Shown here: piece by piece, positions 26,001 to 39,682 of the stretch
How the letters are laid out: each line of letters opens with the position of its first letter
How positions within the stretch are numbered: position 1 is the first letter of the stretch
Source: Helicoverpa zea
Taxonomy: Eukaryota > Arthropoda > Insecta > Lepidoptera > Noctuidae
Length of the DNA: 64,000 nucleotides
Assembly (NCBI RefSeq): GCF_022581195.2
Contig: NC_061467.1
Coordinates: forward strand, 1,488,001-1,552,000
Direction of reading: 5' to 3'
Translations under genes and position numbers: made by a program
The notes under the pieces: model-generated
Databases searched by the model: none
Told to the model about the DNA's origin: nothing
What the model saw: only the letters and a program-made list of their open reading frames with translations

Positions 26001-29000
26001 GACTTTCTCTGGTCTCCATCATCAGGTCAGCTCCAAACCTTCAGTGTTGCAAAGGTCTTGTCAATACAAATAATTTAAGCCCAAACACGAGGTAGTTTAC
26101 ATATTCAGTTGTCGAGTTCCCTCGACCCTCTCTGGTCTCCATCATCAGGTCAGCTCCAAATCTTCACAGTTGAATAGTGCTTTTAGGCGTACACCTGAGT
26201 GTCAAGTTTTTATCCTATGTATGCCTACAACTTTCGAAGGTTGCCCTCGATTTCTCAGGGTTTCCATCATCAGATCCTGATCTGATGACTATGGGACCAA
26301 CTGGCAGCTATTCCGAGTCGAACAAAAAAAGAATCACGTAAATCGGTCTATAAACCTCGGAGTAATCGATGTGTATGTGTAACCTCCTCCTTTTTGGGAA
26401 GTCGGTTAAAAATGGAATAATTTTATCAAATTAGTGTATTGTCATCGGTCCTCAATAAATCTACAAAGTTTGAACGAAATCTGGCCGTTTAAAGTGGGTC
26501 AAAATCGCGCCCAAAGAAGTCGGTTACAAACCTACAAACATACAAACATACAAACATACAGGTGAAGCTAATAAAAAGCGTGTAAAAAGACCAGGTATTT
26601 ATCGCTCCTTTCTCATTTAATACGGCCCAAGGCGTTCATAACTCGCAAGTTGTGCTAAGTTAGTCTCTTTAGTTCTTATTCAGTTATGCTAGCTGTTGCA
26701 AGTTTTTACTTGTTGTTCGAAGTTTCCCGCTGGCTCCTATAACTTAGGCTGGTTTAGTTTACAGTCAAGTTAGGTAATAAAGTGTTTACGATTGCTGTGC
26801 GCCTGGTCGTCGCGGTTGGTCGTTTTACCTGAAGTCCTGAAGGAATTCATTATGGTTGTATAATGAATATCCGGGGACTGTTTATTAATGTCTCTGCATT
26901 AGTATGGTGGGGAAAGCTTTGCTTATTTATATTAGTGTCTTGAAGTATAACTTTGCAAGTAAGACGATTTTACTGGTGTTTCTGACGATATGGCAACAAT
27001 ATGTTTTCTAAAAAGACATAGTAAAATAAGGGAAAATATAATGTAATCTCATAACAGTTTTCTCGATGACTGTTCCCGCTAAGAAGTTCCAGAATCCTAA
27101 CTTCAGACGTGTACAGTTATTCTGAACTTAGATAACATCATGATACCTTACTTTAGCAAACTAAGTTAAGCACCTTCACTTGCAGCCGTAACTTTCAACA
27201 ATAGCTAAGACACCTCAGACTTAGCTTCTTAGAAACTTTACTGCGTTTTGCAGGAATAATATTCCAAAGACTGCATCTTCCCAAGTAATGTATTTTCCAC
27301 CTATTCACATAATTCACACGAAATACCGGCTAGACGCCACGTTAACAGGAACTATAAAAATGCTTTGGACGTTCGTACGTTTAGGCAAAGCTGTGGTTTC
27401 ATAGTTGCAACTTTGAATTCGAATTTATGGTTGAACGCTGTTACTGAAGAAGAAGAAAACAGTAGTGTTGATTCTGCTTGTTCTACATAACAAGACAGTC
27501 AGTAGAAGGCTTCAATGGATCAGTTTTCAAATATATCTTCAGCTGATAAATTATGGAATCAGGCGTTACTTTGTAGAACTGCATGACATAAAATGGAATT
27601 CAGGATATTTTGACTCGCTGACCACCTCCAGTATCCAAAGTCTCAATTAACTGTCACCCGGTTTAACGCTACATATTTTTCCAAACATTTTTCATCTTCT
27701 GCTGGCTGCATTGATTTCTGTAGATCTCACTGTCATATGTTTAATATCTTCTACAACTTCATACGTCTACGTCACAACGTCTTAATGAACTTTTTCTTGC
27801 TTTAAACTTAGCTGCAGTAAAACCGCAGCTTTAAAAGTGGCCGTAAACTACTCCTTTCCAGACGTTGGTGTTAGCTCCCGTTTAACTTTTGTTTCACCGC
27901 GCTCCAAAATGTGGCACCTGCAAACCAGACCGGTATGATTTACTACGATTTACCACGTTCCTAGAAAACACTAATAGTTTTTAAGGTATTTGCAGCAAAA
28001 TTTCCCGCGACGCGTTTTTATTAACAGTCTAGCTTGATGACTGTTAATATCTAAGCGGTTTGGTAGTTAGAGATCATTTCGCGCATATATTTTGGCACAG
28101 AAAAACGTGGCTGTAATTGCTTTTTGAAGAGCATGTTATGTGCTTGACTGAGATGGAAGCTAATCGTCGTTCTGGAATATACTGATTTGAGATTCAACTT
28201 AGAATGATGCGAATAGATAGCGAAAAATTACAAAATTGACTTATTTAATATTTTTTCAGTCAGTGTCAACATTTGCATAGTTTTTTATCTTCAAGTTTCA
28301 GAATTATATTTTACTAATCCAATTAACATTGCCTTGACCCACGACCCAAATGAGACCGAGAGGACATTAGTATGTTTTCAAAAAAATTGTCTAGACCCGA
28401 GCACTCGAACTACCAACAACATAAAAACATTGTCCCCACCCTAATCCGTAATTCACAGCTAGTGTGGTTCTGCCGCACTGATATATTATGTATTTTGCAG
28501 GCGTCCACAAACAATGTGCCAAAGGTTTTATTCTTTTGTGCCAAATATAACAATCCTAAGGTACAAGGATCTTTGAAAGGAGTTGATAGAAAATACGAAG
28601 TTTTTTTCCCAATATCGAATTGTTTTTCGGATTTATTTGTGTGGACAAATATTTTCTTTCTCTTGGCTATAAGGAAAGTTACAGCCAGATTGTCCAGAAG
28701 TAAGCCTATACAAGCTGTTGATTTGCATCCGTGCCATATTCAAGGAGGTAATTATGCTAATGATTCTCGACCCAAATCAATAAAAAAAATGGTACGTAAT
28801 TTTTTTTCTTTAATTTTTTTTCCGAATTCCGTAAATGTCATCTAGCCCTTATTTAAACTTGGCGCGTATGTTACTGGCGTTAAAACCGTGCTGCACCCTC
28901 ACACAAACGCAAACACAAAGCATACGCAACGATCACTCATAAATTTCATTCATAAAATTGGATTACTTCGGAAATACCACGACATTACAATGACAAAAAA

Positions 29001-32000
29001 AGCAGTGCATATTAGTTATTTCCCATCTACTGTAATTCCAATTGATTATTTACGTATTGTATGTCCTCCTCCTGAACTATGGCACAAATGCAAATCAACA
29101 CCTTGTATATGTGATACTAGATTCCGCCAGCGGCTTCGCCCGCGTGGAGTGTTGATAAAAAGGAGCCTATGTGTTAATCCAGGGTATCACCTATCTACAT
29201 ACCAAATTTCAATCAAATCGGTCCAGCCGTATTTGCGTGATTGAATAACAAACATACATCCATACATTCTCACAAACTTTCACATTTATAATATTTTATA
29301 ATATAAGTAGGATATAAGTAGGATTTATAATATAAGTAGGATTTATGTATAGGTAATCCGACATCATGCCTTAAAGCCCACACAGAAGGAACTTCTGAGA
29401 TATCAAGATTTATTTTGAAAAATTGTCCGAAAGTATCTTTATACTTGCGTTACATAACACCTTCAAGGAATTTCCTAAGCATATTCCTGTGTCGCCAATA
29501 TTGAGCGGTTACGGATTCTCTTCTCGCCTTAGCAAAACATATTACCGTCGGAATATCGTCGATATACCTAGGTAAGCTACTCCAGCTATGTGGCGTATAA
29601 AGTGGCTAGACTGTTCAAGCTTATCACGAGCATCGACATACCATGTATCGACAGCCGACCTTGTTCGTACAATGGTGTATTATTAGCTATAACTTGCAAC
29701 GTAAAAACATATGGAGCAAAACATGAATAGGAAAACTGTCCAGTAGGTACATAATAGGTCAGCTCATCTGCCTGGTCAACTATGTTGGGGTACCCAGTGT
29801 TTTACAAGGAGCGACTGCCTGTCTGACCTCCTAAACCTAGCTACCCGGGCAACCCAATACCCCAAATTAAGAGTGTTTGTCAGACTTACTGGCTTCTGAC
29901 TACCCGTAACGACTGCCAAAGATGTTGAAGTGACAGCCGCAACAGTTTATCATGCCCTCCAAAACACAGTTATTGGTGTCCAAGATATTGCTAGAGAGTA
30001 TATACAAACATAAAAACGTTACATTGGTTACTTGCCTGACCATCAACCCACACTCATACTTGAGAGGTTGGTTCTTTACCCACTGGGCCACGTAAAAACA
30101 TATGTAGCAAAACAAATAATAGAAAGACTGTCCAGTACAGAATAGGTCCGATGTCTTATTGATTTCAAGAAGTTTAGTGGCTGTAGCCGTGAATTCCAAC
30201 CCCCTCGTCCGATGTTGTAAATACGCTAGTTTGTTTCTCTCTAGGGCTGTTTTCATGCGGAGTGTACTGAAATGTATGTTCGAAGTTGGTGTCACCACTA
30301 CCTCTGTGTTTATGTTTTAATATAGACTTGCTTTGTTGAAGAGTTGGTTTATTAATGCTTGCAGTAAAAATGTTTGAACCTGGTACTTTGGCTGCAATTC
30401 AGTTTTTAGACCTACGGTCAACGCGTACCGAGGGAACTATTGCCCGTACTTGAATAAAATGTAGCCTGTGTTACTCGGGAATAGTGTAGCTACTAGTCAG
30501 TCAACGAATTTATCAAATCGTTGCAGTAGTTTCGGAGTCTTTAAACTTTAAACAAAAAAATGCTTCTTCTTTATTACAGTGGTATAGACAAATTTCACTT
30601 ATTCCCCATTGATTGAATATACCAGTATGAGGTCATTCCGCATAAACCCAGCTCTTCGTCTTATCAAAAAGAAATTGACCTCGCTCATACTTTATGGTCA
30701 TGTTCCGCTAGGCAACAACTCCTGATAAATAAGCCATAAAGCCAGGTAATAAATGTTGGCAAATTGTAACACAATACTATTATTATTTGCTAACATTTAT
30801 TCGCTCTGGTTTTGCGCGGCTTCCGACCTATAGTGGGCAAGTATGAGCATGCAAGGGTGGAGTTGATCTCGATTGAGAATACCGCATGTTGGGCTGCGGG
30901 ATCTTTCAAAAGAGTTACCAGGCTTCGGAAGAAACATGATGGGATTTGGTCAGTAAGAGTTGGACCCTCGCTCACGTTGCTAACCCATAGCGGTAGAGGT
31001 ATTTCATGAATTCCTATTAAAAAAAAGTACAACACACTTTATGTCTTGCACAATATTTAACTTTCTGATTCTGATCCCAAAAGAAAGTAAATGAGAGATT
31101 TTAGCTTAAATCCTGTACGTCATGCAGGCCTTGCTTGCAGTGACTAGATTGCAAGAGATGCGCTAGTTCTCGTCCTTTATTATTCACTATGCGGAGTTGT
31201 TCCATGGAAAATGCTGACTGACCTACTAACCCATCGTTGTCTGCGTATTGATACCATTTCTATAGTATTCCGCGCCTTTAAAGCTGTAAAGTAAAAACAT
31301 GATCTACTGTTTACCATGTAATAACATCTCCTTCCCTATACCTATTTATAAATTCAGATTTCTGGAGTGAATTTACGTTTATAATTTCAATAAAATATTG
31401 GCTTGTAAAGTTTCAAGGAGCGCAATTTACCAATACCGATACTTTGGTCCCATGGGACTAAGAGCTTTATTGACATAATGTTGATAAAATTGCTAGCTAC
31501 CTCATAACTCCCAGCACAATGAAGAAAAACAATTTTCATGAGTGCAATAAATAACAATTGATCGATCGTCGTCGAGGTCGTCAAGAATATCCCCCTCCTC
31601 AATGACCCTTACGATGTCGCATGACCGCATATTGTAGAATTCACTGAATACACCCATTCTATTTCTGTACAAACTCATAACTGGGGAAATTTAATCAAAC
31701 TCCGTCTAGACAGTAATAAGGATCTGGTTCAATTTCGGATGGTTTTAAGTTACGACAGTTATGACGGTTGAGACAATCCTTTATTATATATTTTTAGGCG
31801 AGTTTTGAGCAATTTGTCACAGCGGAGTCTTTGTAAAGTTTTGAAAGAAGATTATTTATTTTTCTCATTGTTTTATTCGTGCCCAGTTTATTCATGATAG
31901 GCGGGTTTATTTATAAACTTGAATAAAAGCTTTTCATAAGCCTGTCTATCGCAGCCCGTGTTATATAAAGACGTGTTCCGAGTATCACAAAACTTTTAGT

Positions 32001-35000
32001 CACGCTACAAGCAACTTCAAGTTGTCGCGGCCCCGCCAGCGATCTGGAAGTAACTTTAGAAACTAGAATTGTCAATATCCTTTAGAGTTAAACGTAACCA
32101 ATCAGCTGTAAGTACCGCAATGTTATTTGGAAGCCAGGCCTCATCAAATAAACGACGGGTCAGATTCTCTGCATCCTGTGTTTAACCTTCTAAGTGGAGT
32201 ACAGCACGTCGTCACATAACTCACGATGAATGCCGAGTATTACCCAGTATAGCCGACACCCCACGCGTTTCCACGTGCGGAAAATTAATGTTTATTATAG
32301 CAACCCTTTTATGCAACGCTGTGACCTTCCTACCTTTGCTTCTTTTTAATCATTTTGATCTCTAACTGGCAAAATATACATTTATATTTTATAATAAGGT
32401 CTGCCTACGGATATTGTTTTAATGCCTATTAATGGATATCGATGCGAAGCCATGCTATTAATAGTAATTACTGCGTAAGCCAAACAAGCCCCGTGATAGA
32501 TGACTCTCAATTATTAACCCGTTGTATCATCACCAGTCGCAATTGTTTTGGCTTAACGTCCATTACTCGAACACTAAAGGTTGAAATTAATGATCCCAGA
32601 TTTGGACGATAAACAATACTCCGAGGATGAAAATCCTAAGTTTGGATATAAAAAACGTTAACAAGTAAATAACAGTAATAAATCCAATACAAACAACATA
32701 CTTAACGAGGTTTACAAATGAGAAGTGACGGCTAATGCTCAAACCCAGTGCACGGACTCTAATACAATTTTCACGGTTACTCGGAACGGGTTTACAGGAC
32801 CGTTTTAGTTTAATTTAACGCAAGGAAAGCCTCTGTCGGGTCGCTACTTGCTAGTCAACCATAAATTACCCCGAAAGTCCCACATAAATAAAGTGCTGCA
32901 AAACAGGTACTTTCAGGCTTAATTTATTCTGCAGTATCCGTGTAGTGGCCAGCTCGTTTCGATATTGCCTTTATAATTCTATTTTCGATTTTGATCATTC
33001 TTCTTCGGTAGATGCCTCGATGTTCTACCACTCACCTTCCCGCATCGCAAATCGATATTTCTGGCTCGAAAAACACTTAACATCCATACATAATACGAAG
33101 TGTTTTTGACAGGAAGACGGAACACTTCAGATAGATTGCCTGTCCTACGCAAATACCTGTTTGCTCCGTAAAAGCTATACCTAAGCGCGATAATATACCT
33201 TCCATGTTTATTTTATCAGATCGTCTAACGCTTCGGATGGAACGCTCAATTTGCGCCAATCAGATAATGGTGTTGCCTTTACATCGCCTTTACCGTGAGC
33301 TAATCGAATCTTTTAGGGTCATATGGCTCTTTTGAGCAGTATTTTTATAATATTTACCTTAAGCATTAGTGTTTTTAAGGCCAGTTCGGGCTTTGACCTT
33401 TCGAGTGTTTGATCTACGAGACTTCAAACATCTTGATAGCTCTTAAAGTGGACATGAAAGCTTAATTATTCTTCTGTGAATTTTAATGTGGGTCTTAAGA
33501 ATACGGATTTTCGTCGGATAAGTTAGGTCTGCCTGTTATTTGGTCCGTTTCTCTCATTGACCAACCTTCAAGCCCTAATACCGGCCGTTGTCAGATTAAA
33601 ATTGGTTTCTGGCAGAAAAAGGCTGCTTGCGTGAGACTGAGAAAAAAAATACATTTAATACGGCCAATATGTGCTTTCACGTAAGTTATAAAAACTGTAT
33701 TTGTGAGGTTGTTTATTGCGCATCATTCGATATAACGCTTTGTTTTATTACTGATGGCAATGATGTAATAGCTAATAACTCATCAACTGTGATGAATGAT
33801 GATATTGATAGCAGATTATCACTGAGTTATGTGTAGTTTATGCTCGTTTCTGATTTCCACGACCTTCTTAATCTTCAGAAGTATTCTTACTGACGAATTT
33901 GAAGTAAATACTAAATACAAGAAAACGTACATACGAGTACAAGCTTACCGAAACTCTGCGCAAACCATCCCTTAACCGATATTGATGGTATCAGAATGTT
34001 ACACGCCCGCACACGTAACGTAAATTCTTGTCAAGTCCCCCGCGAGCTGTATACGTAGGTACACTTACATAAGTATTTCCGTGTACGAGTTCCATGTAAG
34101 TTCACTTGCATGGTATTTATATACAACTGTTGATACCTAGGCCAGCAGACGTGGGCCACTCCATATCGATCGCAGTTCAAGGCTCGAACCAAGGCCGTCC
34201 GATGCCTACATAATTCGATGCTCGGCCTAAACGGTGCCACTGAAATTGCCTTAGCAAATATTGGCATTTGGCAAAATTGAGTTACGACCATCACTCCGAT
34301 GGCTTTCACGTGAATTTTTCACTTTGTATTTGAGAGCGCTTAGCATAACAATAATGGAGATGATGAATGCACTTTTGATTGCCCTATTCGAAGTGTGCAG
34401 TATAGTCCTTTGCAGAATGGGTGTCCATAACCACCAATTCTGTGATATAACTGAAAGCATCATCGACTCGGAAGCTGAAGTCTTTATTAATGATGCTATG
34501 AACAAAATGAATCATTAGGATTGTCTTATATATTATGTCATGTATCAATTTATTGCACCTGCTGGTGAATGTGATAAAGCAGTGTACACTAGATTTATTG
34601 GCACATCAGTTACGTCTCAGATCACTTAGGTCCACAGATCATGGCGTTACATAAATACAGTTAACCTGATTCTCTCATTGGTCCGTCTAAACTTAGCCGC
34701 AAATATTTATGTCTGGTGAAACTAAGTTACGGGTATTAATCATGTAATGGCTTTTGTCGTAAATTCTACTTTGTTCACTTACAACTTTATGTTCGGCTGT
34801 AAGTTAGGTTGTAAATAACAGGTCTTTTATGTAATCGATCAATTTAGTGTGTCTATGACCTAATGACAAGACTTATCTTAATCGCTATAAGATAAACTTA
34901 TTTGATACTGGTAGATTTGTTACGAGTACCAATTTCATTTAGCAAGTTTTCTCATATTTATGTCTGTAAGTCGACAAAAAAGGCCTGCAAGACACTCTCT

Positions 35001-38000
35001 GAAGCCTTAAGCGTGAAGAAAAAATCCTCCATATTCATAAACCTTTCATATCAAGACCTTACATAAAAACGTAACGTTGAACTTTGTAAACATTCACCCT
35101 CCACCCTTCAAAGTAATTCATATACTTTCCGTCGATGCCAATATGAGGAATTTAAAACTACGCTGGGCTTTTGAAAATCGGTGCAGCAAAATAGGTCAGT
35201 AGTCCAACGCCCAGTGGCACAGCCCACAGCACTAACCAATTTCCCTTAGTTGGTCCTTATCGTAAACACGTTATTGGATACCAGACCATCTTGCTGTATT
35301 GGAAGGTCGACAATTATATGGTGCTAGCAATTTAGTTCTATCTAACCCAACCCAAAATGGTTTTGATGTCAGAAGAGACTTCGGTAACACATGATATTTC
35401 AGAGTTTTTGGTAAAATATCTACATTGATTCTACCTACTTACAAAAAAATATTTGAAAAATCTAAACAAACGAAATCACGTCTTCTGTCTTACTGTTTTG
35501 TAAACCACACCATGAATCAGATTTTGAAGCGATTTTGGGGTGACCCACCGCACGCGATATAATAGAGGTCACAGGTTGATATCGAGACGAAACGAATAAA
35601 TACACGACGAAGTAACCCAAACACGCAATTAGGTTTTATGTATGAAATTAATAAACCTAGTCTGGTTTTCAGACCTAATTTTTGAAGGGAAATATGGCAC
35701 GATCTAGGTGCGATGAAAATGTTTTACGACGACGTATGTTTGCTCTGACATAATATTTATTTTATTACTTAAACATGTTATTTCATTTCACACGTAGACC
35801 TGATGAAACTTACTTATCTTTTAATTTCATTTATGGACTTACCTTTACCACGCGGCGTGTGCTGAAAACTGATTGGCAAACGTCTAGTGAATTTGTTTGA
35901 ATAAGTGAACCAAAAAACTATATTTTATTTACAGGTGCCAATCTTATTAACTTCCCTGTCCCATTAGTCATATGTGATACACACCTATTGTTTAACTATT
36001 GCGTCTACATCGTGGACAGTGCAGTGGAGTGAAGACAGTGAAGTGGTTAACATTGCATTGGTTTCCTTATTGAATAATTAGGCAGTAAGAGACCAAGAAT
36101 TATCCTAAGTTCCCTTCTACAAAAACAATAGTATGAATTTGGTTTTTCTGTATTGTTTCAGACCGACGGAAGTTTACTTCTTACAAACATAGGCGTAGAT
36201 GATGCGGGCCTGTACGAGTGTTCAGTGGAAAACGAGACGGCGTACGTCGACAGAGTCAACATTACTGTGCGGAGTAAGTACCATTTTATTAAGAATATCA
36301 CTATACCCAAAACTAGAAAATACCGAAACAACGAAGATTAAGAGTTCCCTCAATAAGCCATGACACATGGCTTAGGAGTCGAACTCAAAAGGTTCTCAAT
36401 GTGTCCAAAGTTACGGCGGATAAAATGAGGACTAGGTCCTGATACCTAAAAGCTAACAGTGTACCAACTAAGCTTACATTTTCATTAATCAGATTAGTTT
36501 TAATTAGCTCTACCCTCGCATGTAAAACCTAATTAACATAACCACAGGTTTGACCTTTCTTTAGCTAATATAACTGAAAATATAACACTTTCTTTATAAG
36601 CCCTAATTTTTGTATTCAGAATAAAGTAGGTAGGAATGAATAATACATCGTTAGGGGAAGACGTGCCTGGACTTCCAATTGGTATATCTTACCGCTGGAT
36701 TAAGTTCGCTTCCTTAGGACGTGGTTCGTTCAGGCAAATTGTCTTTTTGAAAACACTTGACTCCTTCGTTGAAGCTGTATTGATTGAAAATTATCTTGAT
36801 TGAGTCATGCGGAATGGACCTATTAATGAAACTGGCTTGCTGACGCTACAAGGTGTGTGCAAGCTCGTAAAGTCAATTGGAGTTTGACGTCACTTAGTTC
36901 TATACTGGTAGGATTTGAGAACAATGACCATCAAACAAGGCGGTCCGTGTTGGTTTGGGTCCAATATTTATTTATTTATTTATTTATTTGGCTCACCAAC
37001 AATTGAATACACTCAACAATTATGGGTTACATTACATCAATTAGGGTCTAGTGTATCAATCTCTTACAGGTAAGCACATCATGCACTACTTAAGATTAAA
37101 TATATAAAGGCTTGAAATTCATGTAGGTACACACAATCAGGCTCCTAGGGACAAATTAAAACTAAAAACTATGAATTGACATGCAAAAACAAAATGTCGA
37201 AAAAATAAAATTAATGAAAAAGAAAAACCTAATTGAATTAAAATCATAATAAAGTTGAAGTTAAATAAATCAAAACTAGTAAATAACATTAATAAATTGA
37301 ACAAAAAAATCAAAATTAACATAAATAAGAACATAATCATAATAATGTAATTTAACAGAATCAAAGAACATAATCAACACATTCATGCGGATTTCACAGC
37401 CAAATTGAATTAAAACCAAAATCAAAAGTTAACATAACCAAAAACATAAAATTATAATGTAATTTAAATATTATAGTTAAATTAGATGCTATAGAACTAA
37501 AAATTGGACTAAAACTATGAGATAAGATTACATGCAAAAACAAAATGTGGAAGAAATAAAATTAATAAAAAAGAAAAACCTTATTGAATTAAAAACATAA
37601 TAAAGTTAATATTAAATAAATTAAAACTAGTTATTCAAATAAATAAATTGAACAAAAAATCTAAATTTTCATTAATAAAACATAATCAAAATAATTTAAT
37701 TTAACAGCATCAAAGAACATAATCAACACACACAATTCATGCGGATTTCACAGCCAAATGGAATTAAAATCAAATTCAAAAGTAAAGTTAATCAAAAACA
37801 TAAAAATTATAATCTAATTAAATTATTATAGTTAAATTAGATGTTATAGAACTTAAATTCGTAAACAAAATATTATTATAATACAAATTAAAAATTAAAA
37901 AAAAAAATACAAATAATAATATGTGCCCAAAGAGAAGAGAATAAATTCATAGAAAGATTTCACATTTAAACATAATGCTTCTGAACTTAGCAAGTGAGTC

Positions 38001-39636
38001 CGAGTGCACATCTACCAGATCACTGCAGCTGTTTAATAGTTATATTTATATGGTAATAAATCAAAAACTGCGATTTTGGAAATTATGAAATTTACGAATT
38101 TCATCAAAGAATGTCTCAAATTAAGATTCTCGCAAGAACACAGCAAAATTAATATAATCAAACGATGGGGCCAGAGAGTCTTAAACAGAAAGACTATACA
38201 ATGGAATTTTCTTTGGGTAAGATCTAACATATAACACCTATCGCTATGTTAGAGAATTTAGTTGAGTTTTACAACAAAATGAAATTCTAACCCTCTCCGC
38301 TCTATGTAAAGTTTAAATAACGTCACGTTCGACGCGATCCTGCATCGCTAACGAAGTTTTAGCAACAGTTTGATATAATTGCCGCGGTATCTGATCCGCG
38401 CTCGGTTGTGTGATGCTCTAGTTTCACTCCTGTCTTTTATTATTTCATGGAAGCTCTATTTTGGGTAACTTATCGCTTTGAGCCAAATATTTTTATCTGT
38501 GGAACCACTTAAAAGTCACTATAGGATTTTGCACTTCTCCTAAGTCATCAATATGGTCTGAAAGATCTAGATTTAAAATAAACTGATCTAAAATCCTCAG
38601 ATGTGAATATTTCTTAGTTATCAAAAATTAAATTATAAATTTAAAAAAACCCCCGACCCAAAAAAAGTACGCAATAATTATGACAAAAGGTTAAACACGC
38701 CAAACCCTATAAAAAGCAAAAAATAACTTTTAACACTACGTAAACTAAATTTTGTCGTGTCGGGGGACCGCTCTAATTCATTACTTTAGATACGTGTTTT
38801 TTTTTTAAACGAATGTTGTAATTAGGTAGGTATCATTTGATTTATGTAAGTATTTATGAAGGTAAAAAGCGGTCCCCCGACACGTCAAAATTTAGTTTAC
38901 GTAGTGTTAAAAGTTATTTTTTGCTTTTTATAGGGTTTGGCGTGTTTAACCTTTTGTCATAATTATTGCGTACTTTTTTTGGGTCGGGGGTTTTTTTAAA
39001 TTTATAATTTAATTTTATTTCATGCTTTTTAAAGGAGCTCCTTAATTTTTCCTTCTTTCATTTAATTTATTTTATCTTAAGATGGGTCGCTATATGCGAT
39101 CTCGGCCAAAGGAACCTGCTTAACAATCCTCATGACAAATTGGCTCTGGGAGAATTGCACAGATTGAGAAACAATAAAGATTAACCTTTGGACATTCTAG
39201 ATTTTCAGCAAAAATATAAATCGGTTTATCCGTTTCATTCCGGCATTTCAGGGTTTCATCCGCCACATCCCATTTCCAGCATCAGGTTCTCGTCAATCAG
39301 AAACATGAAGAGAACTCGTCAAGACAAATTCAACGAGCCCAAACTCGATGGGTTTACTAAAAGGCAGTTCAGGGTTACGTCTCCTACCTTCGTGCCCTAA
39401 CAGCAGACCAGCTCAGTGGTTCCAAAAGACATTAGTGTTTCAAATTTCAGATCCCACATATACTTGCAAGTAAACTGAGCGTGTAACATTCCTATCACAT
39501 CTAGCAAACGAGCTGATGACCTTGAAGACCTGAACCGATTTCCACCAAACATAGCTAAGAACACTCCCGACTGACATACCTTTTAAACAAAAAACACCGC
39601 ATTACAATCGGATCATCCGTTTGGGAGCTACGATGC

Positions 39637-39682
<46 letters not shown>

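Larger units (their letters stand above)
8390..36161 (+). other. intron 2 of the Ig/FN3 gene (27.8 kb)
   Basis: A phase-0 intron that splits the Ig domain between the core tryptophan and the second cysteine. It holds two tandem arrays, a foldback element, an interleaved inverted repeat, two copies of a MITE, a SINE and other repeats, each listed separately. The stretches 8400-9360, 10010-14230, 16000-18160, 19620-24790, 26590-28700 and 30600-36150 show no coding exon or repeat that I can support. Their open frames are short and have no recognisable domain. Confidence 0.88.

Noticed and set aside
18165..26176. Regularly spaced repeats considered as a CRISPR-like array
   Set aside because: The units are contiguous tandem repeats of 147 and 123 bp with homologous spacers, in an insect gene intron. 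There are no unique spacers and no cas genes.
28372..28845. 157-codon plus-strand open frame, the longest in the window
   Set aside because: Its 3' part enters MITE copy 2 and the rest shows no domain, no GC rise and no splice context.
28888..29244. 118-codon open frame matching another at 15212-15508
   Set aside because: The similarity is due to the shared MITE, not to a conserved gene. No transposase motif is visible.
29900..30298. 132-codon minus-strand open frame
   Set aside because: Most of it runs through the SINE at 29761-30089 and its flanking repeat. The residues are SINE sequence, not a protein family.
34031..34518. Overlapping open frames on both strands
   Set aside because: No motif, no exon-like composition and no splice context. 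Open on both strands by chance.
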